NCBI RefSeq assembly: GCF_003030465.1
Contig: NZ_CP028339.1
Coordinates: 2,046,001-2,110,000, forward strand
Direction of reading: 5' to 3'
DNA: 64,000 nt
From: Thauera aromatica K172
GTDB taxonomy: Bacteria > Pseudomonadota > Gammaproteobacteria > Burkholderiales > Rhodocyclaceae
The position numbers and the translations under genes are program-made. The notes below the pieces were generated by a model, which saw nothing but the letters and a program-made list of their open reading frames with translations, made no database searches and was not told the origin of the DNA. Each line of letters opens with the position of its first letter. Within the stretch, counting starts at the first letter, position 1. Below are positions 35,214 through 43,828 of this stretch, piece by piece.

Positions 35214-36335
35214 TCAGGGGCGACGGTGGATCGCGACCGGAATCCGGCGCGCGCCGAAGGCCTTGTCCACCGCCGCGCCGACTGCGCCGTAGCGCCCCGC
35301 GAGTACGGTGCCGCAGTGCGGGCAGGCACCCCGGGCGTCGAGCCGGTAACTGCGGATCTCATACCAGTCGCGCACGATCAGGGCTTCACCGCAGCCGGTG
35401 CAGCGGGTGGTGTCGCCGTCGATGTCGTGCACGTTGCCGGTGTAGACGTGCTGCAGGCCGCTATCGAGGGCGATGCGCCGCGCGCGACGCAAGGTGTCCG
35501 GTGGGGTGGGCGGGAGGTCGTCCATCTTGAAATCCGGATGGAAGGCGCTGAAGTGCAGCGGTACGTCGGCGCCGAGTTCCCTGCGCACCCAGTTGGACAA
35601 GGCGGTGAGTTCTTCGTCCGAGTCGTTGTGGCCGGGAATCAGCAAGGTGGTGAGCTCGACCCACACTTCGGTTTCGTGCCGCAGCCAGCATAGGGTGTCG
35701 AGCACCGGCTGCAGGTGGGCGCCACACAGCTTGACGTAGAAGTCGTCGGTGAACCCCTTCAGGTCGACATTGGCCGCATCCATCCGCGAAAAGAAGTCCC
35801 TGCGTGCCAGCTCGGTGATGTAGCCGGCGGTGACCGCGACCGTCTTCAGGCCGGCGGCGTGACAGGCGTCGGCGACATCGATCGCATACTCGGCGAAGAT
35901 CACCGGGTCGTTGTAGGTGAAGGCGACGCTGTGGCAGCCCCAGTGCTGTGCGGTGGCGACGATTTCCTGCGGCGAGGCGGCGTCCATCAGCGTGTCGATG
36001 TCGCGCGACTTGGAGATGTCCCAGTTCTGGCAGAACTTGCACGCCAGATTGCAGCCGGCGGTGCCGAAGGAGAACACGCTGCTGCCCGGGTAGAAGTGAT
36101 TCAGCGGTTTCTTCTCGATCGGGTCGATGCAGAAACCCGAACTGCGCCCGTAGGTGGTCAGCAGCATGTCCTTGCCTTCGCGCATGCGCACGAAGCAGGC
36201 GCCGCGCTGGCCGGGATGCAGCTTGCAGTAGCGCGGGCACAGGTCGCACTGGTAGCGGCCGTCGTCGAGCGCATGCCAGTAGCGGGCGGGATGGCGGCTG
36301 CCGGTGTCGGCGGTCGGCAAGGGGGACGTCTTCAT
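35214..36335 (-). CDS. amrS: AmmeMemoRadiSam system radical SAM enzyme
   Basis: The 373-residue radical SAM protein carries the cluster motif Cys95-x3-Cys99-x2-Cys102 (CNLACKFCQNW). An N-terminal Cys-rich segment (CDLCPRYCKLHPGQRGACFVR) and a C-terminal pair of CxxC motifs (CTGCGEAL and CPHCGTVL), typical of the family, suggest extra metal sites. The reaction is unknown. The name comes from its constant association with AMMECR1 and MEMO proteins, both encoded immediately upstream. GGAG lies about 10 bases before the ATG. Confidence 0.9.
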   Translation of the reverse strand: MKTSPLPTADTGSRHPARYWHALDDGRYQCDLCPRYCKLHPGQRGACFVRMREGKDMLLTTYGRSSGFCIDPIEKKPLNHFYPGSSVFSFGTAGCNLACKFCQNWDISKSRDIDTLMDAASPQEIVATAQHWGCHSVAFTYNDPVIFAEYAIDVADACHAAGLKTVAVTAGYITELARRDFFSRMDAANVDLKGFTDDFYVKLCGAHLQPVLDTLCWLRHETEVWVELTTLLIPGHNDSDEELTALSNWVRRELGADVPLHFSAFHPDFKMDDLPPTPPDTLRRARRIALDSGLQHVYTGNVHDIDGDTTRCTGCGEALIVRDWYEIRSYRLDARGACPHCGTVLAGRYGAVGAAVDKAFGARRIPVAIHRRP

Positions 36336-36378
36336 GGACGGGCGCTCCGGCTCGGGTGGGCGCAGGCGGGAAGGGCGC

Positions 36379-36945
36379 TCAGGAATGGGCCTGTTCGCTC
36401 TCCTTCCATTTCTGCACGTGGTAGCGGGCGGCCATCAGTTCGACCACCTCGCGGTTGGTGGGCAGGCCGGCCTTGTGCTTGAGCGCGTTGAGGAAGGCGC
36501 GCGGCTCGGGAAGCTGTTCCCACACCTGGGGCAGGAAGGTGGCGCTGCTGCAGCCCGAGAACAGGATCAGGCCGTCTTCGAAGGGACGCAGCTGGGCGAG
36601 CAGTTCTTCTTCACCGAAAAAGTCGATGAACTCGGGCTCGGACAGCACCGAGACTTCGATCGAAATCCCGCCCAGCTCCTCGCTGGTGAGCGGCGGGAAA
36701 CGCGAATCCTTGCTGGCGGCGGCGACGGCGTTGGTCATGACATCCTCCCCCAGCGGGTGCGAGCGACGCAGGCTGCCGATGCAGCCGCGCAGCCGGCCGT
36801 CCTGCAGCAAGGTGATGAAGGACGCGCCGCGCTCGTGCAGGCGGGCGTCTTGCGGCACCTCGGGCGCCGGGGCGAGGCCCAGATGATGGGCGATCGCCGC
36901 GCGGGCGAGCTTGAGCAGGAGGGGGCCGAGGTCAGTGTCGGGCAT
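36379..36945 (-). CDS. amrA: AmmeMemoRadiSam system protein A (AMMECR1 domain)
   Basis: This 188-residue single-domain AMMECR1 protein has the family signature LRGCIGSLRRSHPLGEDV and the conserved DSRFPPLTSEEL and IEVSVLSEP segments. No biochemical activity is established for the family. The start at 36945 overlaps the end of amrB by 14 bases, so the two are translationally coupled; amrS follows after 43 bases. Confidence 0.9.
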   Translation of the reverse strand: MPDTDLGPLLLKLARAAIAHHLGLAPAPEVPQDARLHERGASFITLLQDGRLRGCIGSLRRSHPLGEDVMTNAVAAASKDSRFPPLTSEELGGISIEVSVLSEPEFIDFFGEEELLAQLRPFEDGLILFSGCSSATFLPQVWEQLPEPRAFLNALKHKAGLPTNREVVELMAARYHVQKWKESEQAHS

Positions 36946-37756
36946 GGTCGGGGAGCTCCGTGTCGGAAAAGGCGATGCTGGTGTAGCCGACGACCCGCGC
37001 ACGGTCGCCGGCGGTATCGCCGGAGTTGCGCAGGTCGAGCAGCTGTGGATGAAGGTGATGACGGCGGGCGGCAAGCAGCAGGCCGTTGATCGGAGTTGCG
37101 CCGCACGCCTGCTCGTGATCGATGCCGTCGTGCAGGGCGAGGACCGCTTCGACGGTGGCCCGGTCGGTCCACTGGGCCTCGCGGTACGGATGGTAATGAG
37201 ACAGGTCCGAGCTGACGACGATCAGGGTTTCCGGCCCGCCCCACAGCGCTTCGAGCAGTTCCGCGACTGCCGCGGCGGGGGCGTCGCCGACCAGCAGCGG
37301 GACGATCTCGAAGCGTTCGAGCACCACCTGGAGGAAGGGGAGCTGGACTTCCAGGCAGTGCTCGAGAGCGTGGGGGCGGTCATCGACCTGCACGTCCGGC
37401 CTGGCCTGCAGCGCCAGCCAGTCCGCTTGGGATAGGGACACTTCGCCCAGCGGCGTGGCGAAAACCTGGGCTGCGGGGAGGGCGAAGCCGCGCACCGCCA
37501 TGCGATGCGTGGGGCCGAGCAGGACCACGCGCCGGATGCGCTCGCGCAGCGGAGCGAGCGAGGTGTAGGCGCTCGCCGCCACTGCCCCCGAATAGATGTA
37601 GCCGGCATGGGGGACGATGATCGCCTTGGGGATAGGCGCGGCTTCGAGCGGCACTGCGGTGGCCAGCAGCTCGGCGAGCTGGGTGCGCAGCACGCGCTCG
37701 TCGTGTGGATAGAACAAGCCGGCAACCGCGGCCGGGCGAATCGAAGCGGCAGCCAT
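36932..37756 (-). CDS. amrB: AmmeMemoRadiSam system protein B (MEMO family)
   Basis: This 274-residue MEMO-family protein resembles class III extradiol dioxygenases. It keeps the putative metal/active-site residues in IVPHAGYIYSGAVAA, LLGPTHR, SSDLSHYHPY and the Cys of ACGATPINGLL. AGGA lies 9 bases before the ATG at 37756, and a TATAAT box lies a further 46 bases up. It is first gene of the amrB-amrA-amrS operon. Confidence 0.9.
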   Translation of the reverse strand: MAAASIRPAAVAGLFYPHDERVLRTQLAELLATAVPLEAAPIPKAIIVPHAGYIYSGAVAASAYTSLAPLRERIRRVVLLGPTHRMAVRGFALPAAQVFATPLGEVSLSQADWLALQARPDVQVDDRPHALEHCLEVQLPFLQVVLERFEIVPLLVGDAPAAAVAELLEALWGGPETLIVVSSDLSHYHPYREAQWTDRATVEAVLALHDGIDHEQACGATPINGLLLAARRHHLHPQLLDLRNSGDTAGDRARVVGYTSIAFSDTELPDHARH

Positions 37757-37801
37757 GTGCGCAATTCCTGCCTTCAAGTCTTCGGGGGAAACGACGATGC
37801 A

Positions 37802-37807
37802 ATTATA
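37802..37807 (-). promoter_or_regulatory. Probable -10 box of amrBAS
   Basis: TATAAT on the minus strand, 45 bases before the amrB ATG, leaves room for the leader and its AGGA ribosome binding site. No clear -35 hexamer. The 37757-37998 region is shared with divergent ispD and shows no other site I can support. Confidence 0.45.
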
Positions 37808-37986
37808 GGATGGTGCTTGCGGGATGCAGGTTCCGCGTCGGGAGCCGGCACCCCAGCGCCATTGTACGTGGTGCGACCGGGCGGAGCGCGGCGTGCCCCG
37901 GCGCAGCCCGCTTGCGCCGGGAGGGGGCGGGGTGAGGTGGCATGGTGAGGTGGCGCGGGGAGCTGCCGCGGTGCGCGCTGCCCGGC

Positions 37987-37992
37987 TAGAAT
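37987..37992 (+). promoter_or_regulatory. -10 box at leaderless distance from ispD
   Basis: TAGAAT, then exactly 6 bases (CGGGCC), then the ATG at 37999. No Shine-Dalgarno sequence is present. The spacing would place +1 on the A of the start codon. Confidence 0.45.
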
Positions 37993-37998
37993 CGGGCC

Positions 37999-38700
37999 AT
38001 GCAGACCTTCCATCCCCGTCACTTTGCCATCGTCCCGGCGGCCGGCAGCGGTTCGCGCATGGGCGCGGCGCGCCCCAAGCAATATCTGCCTCTGCTCGGC
38101 CGGCCACTGATCCACCATGCTCTTGCCACGCTGTGCGCTGCACCGGCGATCGAGCGGGTTTTCGTCGTGCTCTCGGTCGATGATGCCGAGTGGGCGCGGC
38201 ACGACTGGAGCGGACTGGGCTCCAAGCTGGTGCCGCTGTTCTGCGGTGGGGCGACGCGCGCCGACAGCGTGCTCGGCGGCCTGCGGGCGATTGCCGGCGA
38301 AGCGGCGCAGAGCGACTGGGTGCTGGTCCATGATGCGGCGCGCCCTTGCCTGGCCCCCTGGCACATCGACAAGCTGGTGCGCGAACTGGCCCAGGACGAG
38401 GTCGGCGGATTGCTAGCGGTGCCGGTCGCCGACACCCTCAAGCGCGCCGACGAGCATCGGCATGTCGCCGAAACCGTGCCGCGCGACAGCCTGTGGCAGG
38501 CGCAGACGCCGCAGATGTTCCGTTACGTGATGCTGCGCCGCGCCTTGGAGACGGCCAGCGAAGTCACCGACGAAGCAAGCGCGATCGAGATGGCCGGGCT
38601 GCGTCCCCGCCTGGTGCAGGGCGATGCGACCAACCTGAAAGTAACCTATCCGCTCGACCTTCATCTGGCCGAATGGATCCTCCAGCACCGTCGGGGGTGA
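37999..38700 (+). CDS. ispD: 2-C-methyl-D-erythritol 4-phosphate cytidylyltransferase
   Basis: The enzyme joins MEP and CTP in the non-mevalonate isoprenoid pathway. The 233-residue protein has the nucleotidyltransferase motif [28 protein letters not shown] and the C-terminal [17 protein letters not shown]. The stop is 4 bases before ispF, the usual ispDF pairing. Confidence 0.95.
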   Translation: MQTFHPRHFAIVPAAGSGSRMGAARPKQYLPLLGRPLIHHALATLCAAPAIERVFVVLSVDDAEWARHDWSGLGSKLVPLFCGGATRADSVLGGLRAIAGEAAQSDWVLVHDAARPCLAPWHIDKLVRELAQDEVGGLLAVPVADTLKRADEHRHVAETVPRDSLWQAQTPQMFRYVMLRRALETASEVTDEASAIEMAGLRPRLVQGDATNLKVTYPLDLHLAEWILQHRRG

Positions 38701-38704
38701 CGCG

Positions 38705-39199
38705 ATGAATTTTCCTTTCCGCATCGGCCAGGGCTTCGATGTCCATGCCCTGGTTCCGGGGCGCCCGCTGATCATCGGCGGGGTGACGGTTCCTTTCGCC
38801 TACGGTCTGCTGGGGCATTCCGACGCCGACGTGCTGTTGCATGCGCTCACCGACGCCTTGCTCGGCGCAGCCGGCCTGGGTGATATCGGCCGCCTCTTTC
38901 CCGACACCGATCCGGCCCATGCCGGGGCGGACAGCCGGGCGCTGCTGCGCGAAGCGTTCGCCCGCGTGCGCGCGGCCGGTTGGGCGGTCGTCAATATCGA
39001 CGCCACGGTGATCTGCAAGGCGCCGCGCATCCTGCCGCACGCACCGCAGATGGTGGCCAACATCGCGGCCGACCTTGGAATCGATGCCGCGGCCATCAAC
39101 ATCAAGGGCAAGACGACCGAAAAGCTCGGCTTCACCGGCCGTGGGGAAGGCATCGCGGCCCAGGTGGTCGCCCTGCTCGCACGCACGGGCGCGGCCTGA
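38705..39199 (+). CDS. ispF: 2-C-methyl-D-erythritol 2,4-cyclodiphosphate synthase
   Basis: This 164-residue homotrimer forms the cyclodiphosphate intermediate of the MEP pathway. The metal ligands are present in GFDVHAL (Asp12, His14), with the [18 protein letters not shown] segment and the C-terminal [17 protein letters not shown] signature. It lies directly after ispD and 11 bases before thpR. Confidence 0.95.
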   Translation: MNFPFRIGQGFDVHALVPGRPLIIGGVTVPFAYGLLGHSDADVLLHALTDALLGAAGLGDIGRLFPDTDPAHAGADSRALLREAFARVRAAGWAVVNIDATVICKAPRILPHAPQMVANIAADLGIDAAAINIKGKTTEKLGFTGRGEGIAAQVVALLARTGAA

Positions 39200-39210
39200 A
39201 CGGACGGACG

Positions 39211-39768
39211 ATGGCCGGGCCGCTCTTGCTCACGTCCGCCCCGCTCCGGCGGCGGGTGTTCTTCGCGCTGTGGCCCGATCACACGGTCGCGGCTGCCCTC
39301 CACGAAACCGCCCGCGGGCTGTGGTCGGCCTGTGGCGGGCGTTTGATGCGCCGCGACACCTTGCACCTGACACTCGCCTTTCTGGGGGAAGTCCCGAACG
39401 TGGCGCTCGACCGGCTGTCGCGTGCGGCGGCGCGGATCGAAGGTGCGCCATTCGTCCTGGAACTGGACCGGGTAGGAAGCTGGCACGGCCAGCGCATCGT
39501 GTGGCTGGCGCCGCAAGAGGCGCCGGCGGCGCTGTCGGCGCTGGCCGGGGATCTCGATGCGGAGCTCGAGGCGGAAGGCTTCGCACTCGAAGCACGCCCC
39601 TTTTCGCCCCATGTCACCCTGCTGCGCAATGCGTGCAGTGCGCCGCCGGCGACCGGGCCTGCCGCCGTGCGCTGGCCCGTCTCCGCTTTCGCCTTGCTCG
39701 AGTCGGTGCGCGGCGTGGGTGTGGCGACTTATCGCGTGCTGGGGTCCTGGCCGTTGGCCGGGAAATGA
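39211..39768 (+). CDS. thpR: RNA 2',3'-cyclic phosphodiesterase (2H superfamily)
   Basis: The 185-residue protein carries the two H-x-T motifs of the 2H fold: His52-Leu-Thr54 (HLTLAFLGE) and His133-Val-Thr135 (HVTLLRN). Family members hydrolyse 2',3'-cyclic phosphates and were first named 2'-5' RNA ligase. A variable N-terminus MAGPLLLTSAPLRRR precedes the conserved VFFALWPD. It probably reads through from ispDF. Confidence 0.9.
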   Translation: MAGPLLLTSAPLRRRVFFALWPDHTVAAALHETARGLWSACGGRLMRRDTLHLTLAFLGEVPNVALDRLSRAAARIEGAPFVLELDRVGSWHGQRIVWLAPQEAPAALSALAGDLDAELEAEGFALEARPFSPHVTLLRNACSAPPATGPAAVRWPVSAFALLESVRGVGVATYRVLGSWPLAGK

Positions 39769-39854
39769 GTCCGCGGAATCCCGGCCCGAAAATGACAAAC
39801 CGCGCCCGGGCAGGCGCATAAAAGGACACCCCAAAGGACGCACCAAAAGGAAAA

Positions 39855-39873
39855 CGGGGCGCATAGCGCCCCG
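39855..39873 (-). terminator. Probable rho-independent terminator
   Basis: CGGGGCGC-ATA-GCGCCCCG is a perfect 8-bp stem. On the minus strand it is followed by TTTTCCTTTT, so it fits the end of the minus-strand transcript that includes the gene at 40032-40472. On the plus strand, after thpR, the following sequence is less T-rich (CCTATTCT). Confidence 0.55.
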
Positions 39874-39904
39874 CCTATTCTGGGCTTGTTCTGCGAACAG
39901 CCCG

Positions 39905-39921
39905 GTCTCCCGGGGGGAGAC
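39905..39921 (+). promoter_or_regulatory. Hairpin covering a Shine-Dalgarno sequence
   Basis: GTCTCCC, loop GGG, GGGAGAC: a perfect 7-bp stem whose right arm is a strong GGGGGAG ribosome binding site for the 16-codon frame beginning 4 bases later. Confidence 0.4.
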
Positions 39922-39924
39922 ATC

Positions 39925-39975
39925 ATGGTGATGAACGTGCTTCAGTCAGCGCGAAGGGTGCATCCTGGTCGCTAG
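39925..39975 (+). CDS. Possible 16-residue peptide
   Basis: ATG-GTG-ATG... encodes MVMNVLQSARRVHPGR and a TAG stop. The ribosome binding site GGGGGAG is ideally placed 5 bases upstream but is sequestered in a perfect hairpin. No homologue is known to me and the frame is short enough to be chance. The location between convergent genes would also suit a small RNA or an extended 3' end. Confidence 0.25.
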   Translation: MVMNVLQSARRVHPGR

Positions 39976-40031
39976 GGTCAAATGCTTCCTCCTCCACAAC
40001 GGGCCGTCGAGGCCCTGAATCGTCGCATGGC

Positions 40032-40472
40032 TCAGAGCAGGATCGCCGAACCGAGGCGGTCGCCGAGCTCGTTCTCGGGGGTCTTGGTGTAGTCCTTTTC
40101 GAAACGGTCGGTGATCAGTTGCGCGGTCGGACCGTCAATGACCGTGTTCAGCATTCCCATGAAGGCCGGCGGAGCGACCAGGATCGCGCGCCTGAACGCG
40201 TTGGCTGCGCGCCCCTGGTACAGCTCCTGGGCGATCTGTTGGGCGAATACCTTGGCTTCGTGCTGCTTGGGCAGGGTCTGCGGCTGCATCGAGCCGCCAC
40301 CCGAACCGTTCGCTGCCATGGCGCCGGAGCGGTCGGTGACGAGTTCGGCGTTTTTCTGTCTGCTCTCGGGGTGGATCAGTTCCTTCACCAGCGTCAGCCC
40401 CTTGTTGGGGCCGAGGTTCGCATAGAGCTTCGCCAGGCTGGCGTTGGCAACCAAAATCCAGGTTATGGCCAT
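40032..40472 (-). CDS. Host attachment protein family (baeRF-like)
   Basis: This 146-residue cytoplasmic protein belongs to the family named after an Agrobacterium protein required for attachment to host cells. The N-terminus TWILVANASLAKLYANLGP and C-terminal LITDRFEKDYTKTPENELGDRL are typical. The fold is thought to be related to archaeo-eukaryotic release-factor domains, and the biochemical role is unknown. GGAGG lies 7 bases upstream of the ATG, suggesting good expression. The roughly 205 bases upstream to mtfA hold nothing else recognisable. Confidence 0.8.
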   Translation of the reverse strand: MAITWILVANASLAKLYANLGPNKGLTLVKELIHPESRQKNAELVTDRSGAMAANGSGGGSMQPQTLPKQHEAKVFAQQIAQELYQGRAANAFRRAILVAPPAFMGMLNTVIDGPTAQLITDRFEKDYTKTPENELGDRLGSAILL

Positions 40473-40677
40473 GTGACACCCTCCATTGCTAGAAAAAACG
40501 CATCACCACGACAATGTGGCGTTGGTGTGCCGGAAGTCGCAGCACTTTCAGCTTAGCCATTCGCCCGTACTCTGCCAATTGCAATTGTTGCCGCATGGTG
40601 GGATCGGTTTTTGCTGGTCGGGAATGCAATCGACCGAAAAATCAGAACATTCTCGTCGGCAGGCACTTCGCGCGCGT

Positions 40678-41457
40678 TCATGTCCGGTCTTCGGGCGGGG
40701 ATCGTGCCGCGGCGGCCGGATCAAGCCCGTAGAACCGGCGTAATTGCTCGTAGATGGCGGGAAAGCGCGCACGCAGGTGGTGCGGGGATTCGAAGAAGGT
40801 TTCCGTAACCACGGCGAAGAATTCGCCCGGATCCTCGGCCGCATAGGGATCGATCGCGGTCTGCGCGCCGCGGTCGACTTCGGCGCGGAAGGCATCGAAG
40901 GCCTCGCTGAACGCCGCCGCCCAGGCGCTGCGTGACATGCCGGCGCGCAGGCGGGGGAGCCCGTCGACGCCGCCGTTTTCCATGTCGAGCTTGTGGGCGA
41001 ACTCGTGGATGACGACGTTCACGCCGGGCGGGTGGGCACCCTCGTTGAACCAGGCCACCAGCACCGGTCCGCCCTCCCAGGCCTCGCCCAGCACTTCATC
41101 CTCGTATTCGTGGACCACGCCGGCTTCGTCGAACTCGCGCCGCGGGATGACGAAATCGCCGGGGTAGACGACGATGCCGACCCAGCCGGCGTATGCCTCG
41201 AGGCCGATGTCGAGCACCAGCAGGCAGGCCTGGAGCGCGATCGACAACAGGATGTCGTCGTCCAGGCGCAGGCCGCGCGCGCCATGGAATTCCTTCGACG
41301 CAAGGAACTCGAGCGCCAGGGCGCGCAGGCGGATGCGCTCGGGCGGGGTCAGAAAATCGAGAAAGGGCAGACCGCGCTCGACTCGGTCCCACTGTGCAGC
41401 GGGAACTTCGGCCGGATTGCGTTCCAGCCCCAGCCAGCGTCGGATCCGTTTCAGCAT
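40678..41457 (-). CDS. mtfA: MtfA-type zinc peptidase
   Basis: This 259-residue protein resembles E. coli MtfA, which binds the repressor Mlc and has zinc-dependent peptidase activity. The zinc motif HEFAHKLD (His151, Glu152, His155) is intact, with downstream AAEDPGEFFAVVTETFFE supplying the third ligand region. MLKRIRRWLG at 41457 fits homologues; ATG at 41469 is also possible and neither has a good ribosome binding site. Divergent from relA. Whether an Mlc-type partner exists in this organism cannot be told here. Confidence 0.87.
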   Translation of the reverse strand: MLKRIRRWLGLERNPAEVPAAQWDRVERGLPFLDFLTPPERIRLRALALEFLASKEFHGARGLRLDDDILLSIALQACLLVLDIGLEAYAGWVGIVVYPGDFVIPRREFDEAGVVHEYEDEVLGEAWEGGPVLVAWFNEGAHPPGVNVVIHEFAHKLDMENGGVDGLPRLRAGMSRSAWAAAFSEAFDAFRAEVDRGAQTAIDPYAAEDPGEFFAVVTETFFESPHHLRARFPAIYEQLRRFYGLDPAAAARSPPEDRT

Positions 41458-41534
41458 GGGAGGGGGCATCGTGCAGGGAATCTGGCCCCGGATGATCGCA
41501 CAGCAGGGCGCGGGCGGGCGGCGGCCCGATATGG

Positions 41535-41540
41535 GATAAT
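41535..41540 (+). promoter_or_regulatory. -10 box close to the relA start
   Basis: GATAAT with a TG three bases upstream (TGGGATAAT) ends 8 bases before the relA ATG. The implied leader is 0-2 bases. No Shine-Dalgarno sequence is present. Inference from spacing. Confidence 0.35.
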
Positions 41541-41548
41541 CCGCCGCC

Positions 41549-43765
41549 ATGGTTTCCGTCACTCATGCGATTTCCCAGGGCGATACCGCGCCCCCGATCG
41601 AACTGCTCGCCGCCGGCCTGGACGAAGTCGAGCGCGGCCGTATCGAGGTCGCGCTCGACTGGATCGCGACCCTCTACGAAGGCAAGGTCCTCGGCACCGG
41701 CGAGTCGACCTGGACCCATGCGATCGGGGCCGCGCTGATCAGCGCCTCGCTGCGCCTGGATGTCGAGACGCGCCTGGCGGCGCTGCTGTTCGCCGTCTGG
41801 GACCTGCTCGAGCATCCGGGCGAAGAGCTCGGCAAACGCTTCGGGCCGGCGGTCGCTGGGTTGGTGCACGGGCTGCACCGGCTCAACGGCCTGCGCGTGA
41901 TCACGCGCATGACGGCGACGGCGAGCGCGCCCGAGATCCGCGCCCAGAACGAAGTGCTGCGCAAGATGCTGCTCGCGATGGTCGAGGACATCCGCGTGGT
42001 GCTGGTGCGCCTGGCTTCGCGCACCCAGACCTTGCGCTACTACGCCGACCAACCCGCCGACCAGCCCGCCGCCGGCTGCATCGAAATCGCGCGCGAGAGC
42101 CTCGACATCTACGCCCCGCTCGCCAACCGGCTCGGCGTGTGGCAGATCAAGTGGGAACTGGAGGACCTGTCCTTCCGCTTCATCGAACCCGGGACCTACA
42201 AGCGCATCGCCAAGATGCTCGACGAGCGCCGGGTCGAACGCGAACAGTTCATCCACGACGCCATCGCGCGCCTCGCCGGCGAGCTTGCCGCGGCCGGAGT
42301 GAAGGCCGAAATCAGCGGGCGGCCGAAGCACATCTACAGCATCTACAACAAGATGCGCAAGAAGCGGCTCGACTTCTCGCAAGTGTTCGACATCCGCGCG
42401 CTGCGCGTGCTCGTCGACGAGATCAAGGACTGCTACACGGTGCTTGGCGTCGTGCACCAGATCTGGCAGCCGATCCCGAAGGAATTCGACGACTACATCA
42501 CCAAGCCCAAGGGCAACAATTACCGGTCGCTCCATACCGCGGTGCTGGCCAGCGACGGCCGCGCGCTCGAAGTGCAGATCCGCACCCATGCCATGCACAA
42601 GCACGCCGAACTGGGAGTGGCGGCGCACTGGCGCTACAAGGAAGGGGCCAGGAGCGGCGGCGACTACGACGAGAAGATCGCGCTGCTGCGCAAGCTGCTG
42701 TCGTGGCGCGACGAGGTTGCCGATGCCGCGCACTGGGCGGAGCAGTACAAGCGCGCTTCGCTCGACGACACGCTGTACGTGCTGACCCCGCAGGGCCGGG
42801 TCGTCGATCTGCCGCGCGGCGCGACGCCGGTGGATTTCGCCTACCGCCTGCACACCGATCTCGGCCACCACTGCCGCGGGGCCAAGATCGACGGCCACCT
42901 GGTGCCGCTCAACACGCCGCTGGAAAACGGGCAGACGGTCGAGATCGTCGCTGCCAAGGAAGGCGGGCCGTCGCGCGACTGGCTCGACCCGCGCCAGGCC
43001 TACGTGGCGACTTCGCGCGCGCGCTCCAAGATCAGGCAGTATTTCGCCCAGCTCGACGAGGAAGAGCTGCTTGCGCGCGGGCGCAGCTTCGTCACCCGGG
43101 AAATGCAGCGCGACGGCCACGCCCAGGCCAACATCGACGGGCTCGCCGAGCGTCTCGGGTTTCGCAACGCCGAAACCCTGTTTCTCGCCGCCGGCCGTGG
43201 CGAAGTCGGCCCGCGTGCGCTGCAGGTAGCGCTGCGCGAAGGCGATGCACCGCCCCCGGAGCCGGCGGCGGAAACCGGTTTTGTCGTCGGCCGCAGCCGC
43301 TCGGGAGACAACTCGGACAAGATCCTGATCGTCGGCGTCGGCAAACTGATGACGTCGCTGTCGCGCTGCTGCAAGCCTGCGCCACCCGATGCGATCGAAG
43401 GTTTCGTTACCCGCGGGCGCGGGATCTCGATCCATCGCATCGACTGTGGTGATTTCCAGCAGCTCGCCCGGGCCCACCCCGAGCGCGTGATCGCGGCCGA
43501 GTGGGGAGAGCAGGGTGCGGACAGCCGCGACGCGCTCTATCAGGTCGACATCAACGTCCAGGCCGGCGACCGTCAGGGGCTGCTGCGCGACATTTCCGAC
43601 GTGCTCTCGCGCGAGAAGCTCAACGTCATCGCGGTCAACTCGCTGACCAAGAAGGGCACGGCCTACATGCGCTTCACCATGGAAGTGCGCGGGATCAAGC
43701 AGGCGCAGCGGGCGATCACGCTGATCCGCGAGGTGCCGGGAGTGATCGACGCCCAGCGCCGCTGA
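41549..43765 (+). CDS. relA: GTP pyrophosphokinase RelA
   Basis: The 738-residue ribosome-associated enzyme makes (p)ppGpp from ATP and GTP/GDP on amino-acid starvation. The N-terminal hydrolase region has lost the HD motif (LLFAVWDLLEHP where SpoT-type proteins have HD-x3-ED). The synthetase domain has KPKGNNYRSLHTAV. It carries the acidic EFDD motif (312-315) typical of RelA rather than the basic RxKD of bifunctional Rel/SpoT. A TGS domain (about 420-480) and a C-terminal ACT domain follow. It is therefore predicted synthesis-only. Confidence 0.95.
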   Translation: MVSVTHAISQGDTAPPIELLAAGLDEVERGRIEVALDWIATLYEGKVLGTGESTWTHAIGAALISASLRLDVETRLAALLFAVWDLLEHPGEELGKRFGPAVAGLVHGLHRLNGLRVITRMTATASAPEIRAQNEVLRKMLLAMVEDIRVVLVRLASRTQTLRYYADQPADQPAAGCIEIARESLDIYAPLANRLGVWQIKWELEDLSFRFIEPGTYKRIAKMLDERRVEREQFIHDAIARLAGELAAAGVKAEISGRPKHIYSIYNKMRKKRLDFSQVFDIRALRVLVDEIKDCYTVLGVVHQIWQPIPKEFDDYITKPKGNNYRSLHTAVLASDGRALEVQIRTHAMHKHAELGVAAHWRYKEGARSGGDYDEKIALLRKLLSWRDEVADAAHWAEQYKRASLDDTLYVLTPQGRVVDLPRGATPVDFAYRLHTDLGHHCRGAKIDGHLVPLNTPLENGQTVEIVAAKEGGPSRDWLDPRQAYVATSRARSKIRQYFAQLDEEELLARGRSFVTREMQRDGHAQANIDGLAERLGFRNAETLFLAAGRGEVGPRALQVALREGDAPPPEPAAETGFVVGRSRSGDNSDKILIVGVGKLMTSLSRCCKPAPPDAIEGFVTRGRGISIHRIDCGDFQQLARAHPERVIAAEWGEQGADSRDALYQVDINVQAGDRQGLLRDISDVLSREKLNVIAVNSLTKKGTAYMRFTMEVRGIKQAQRAITLIREVPGVIDAQRR

Positions 43766-43788
43766 ACCGGGGGCTCCGCTGCCGCGCG

Positions 43789-43812
43789 GCGCAAGACGGC
43801 GCCGCCTTGCGC
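43789..43812. terminator. Possible bidirectional terminator between relA and ppk1
   Basis: A stem of at least 7 bp (GCGCAAG / CTTGCGC) with GC-rich extension in the 63-base convergent gap. There is no T-run on either strand, so it may be only a GC-rich hairpin. Confidence 0.35.
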
Positions 43813-43828
43813 GGCGCAGGGGAAGCGC

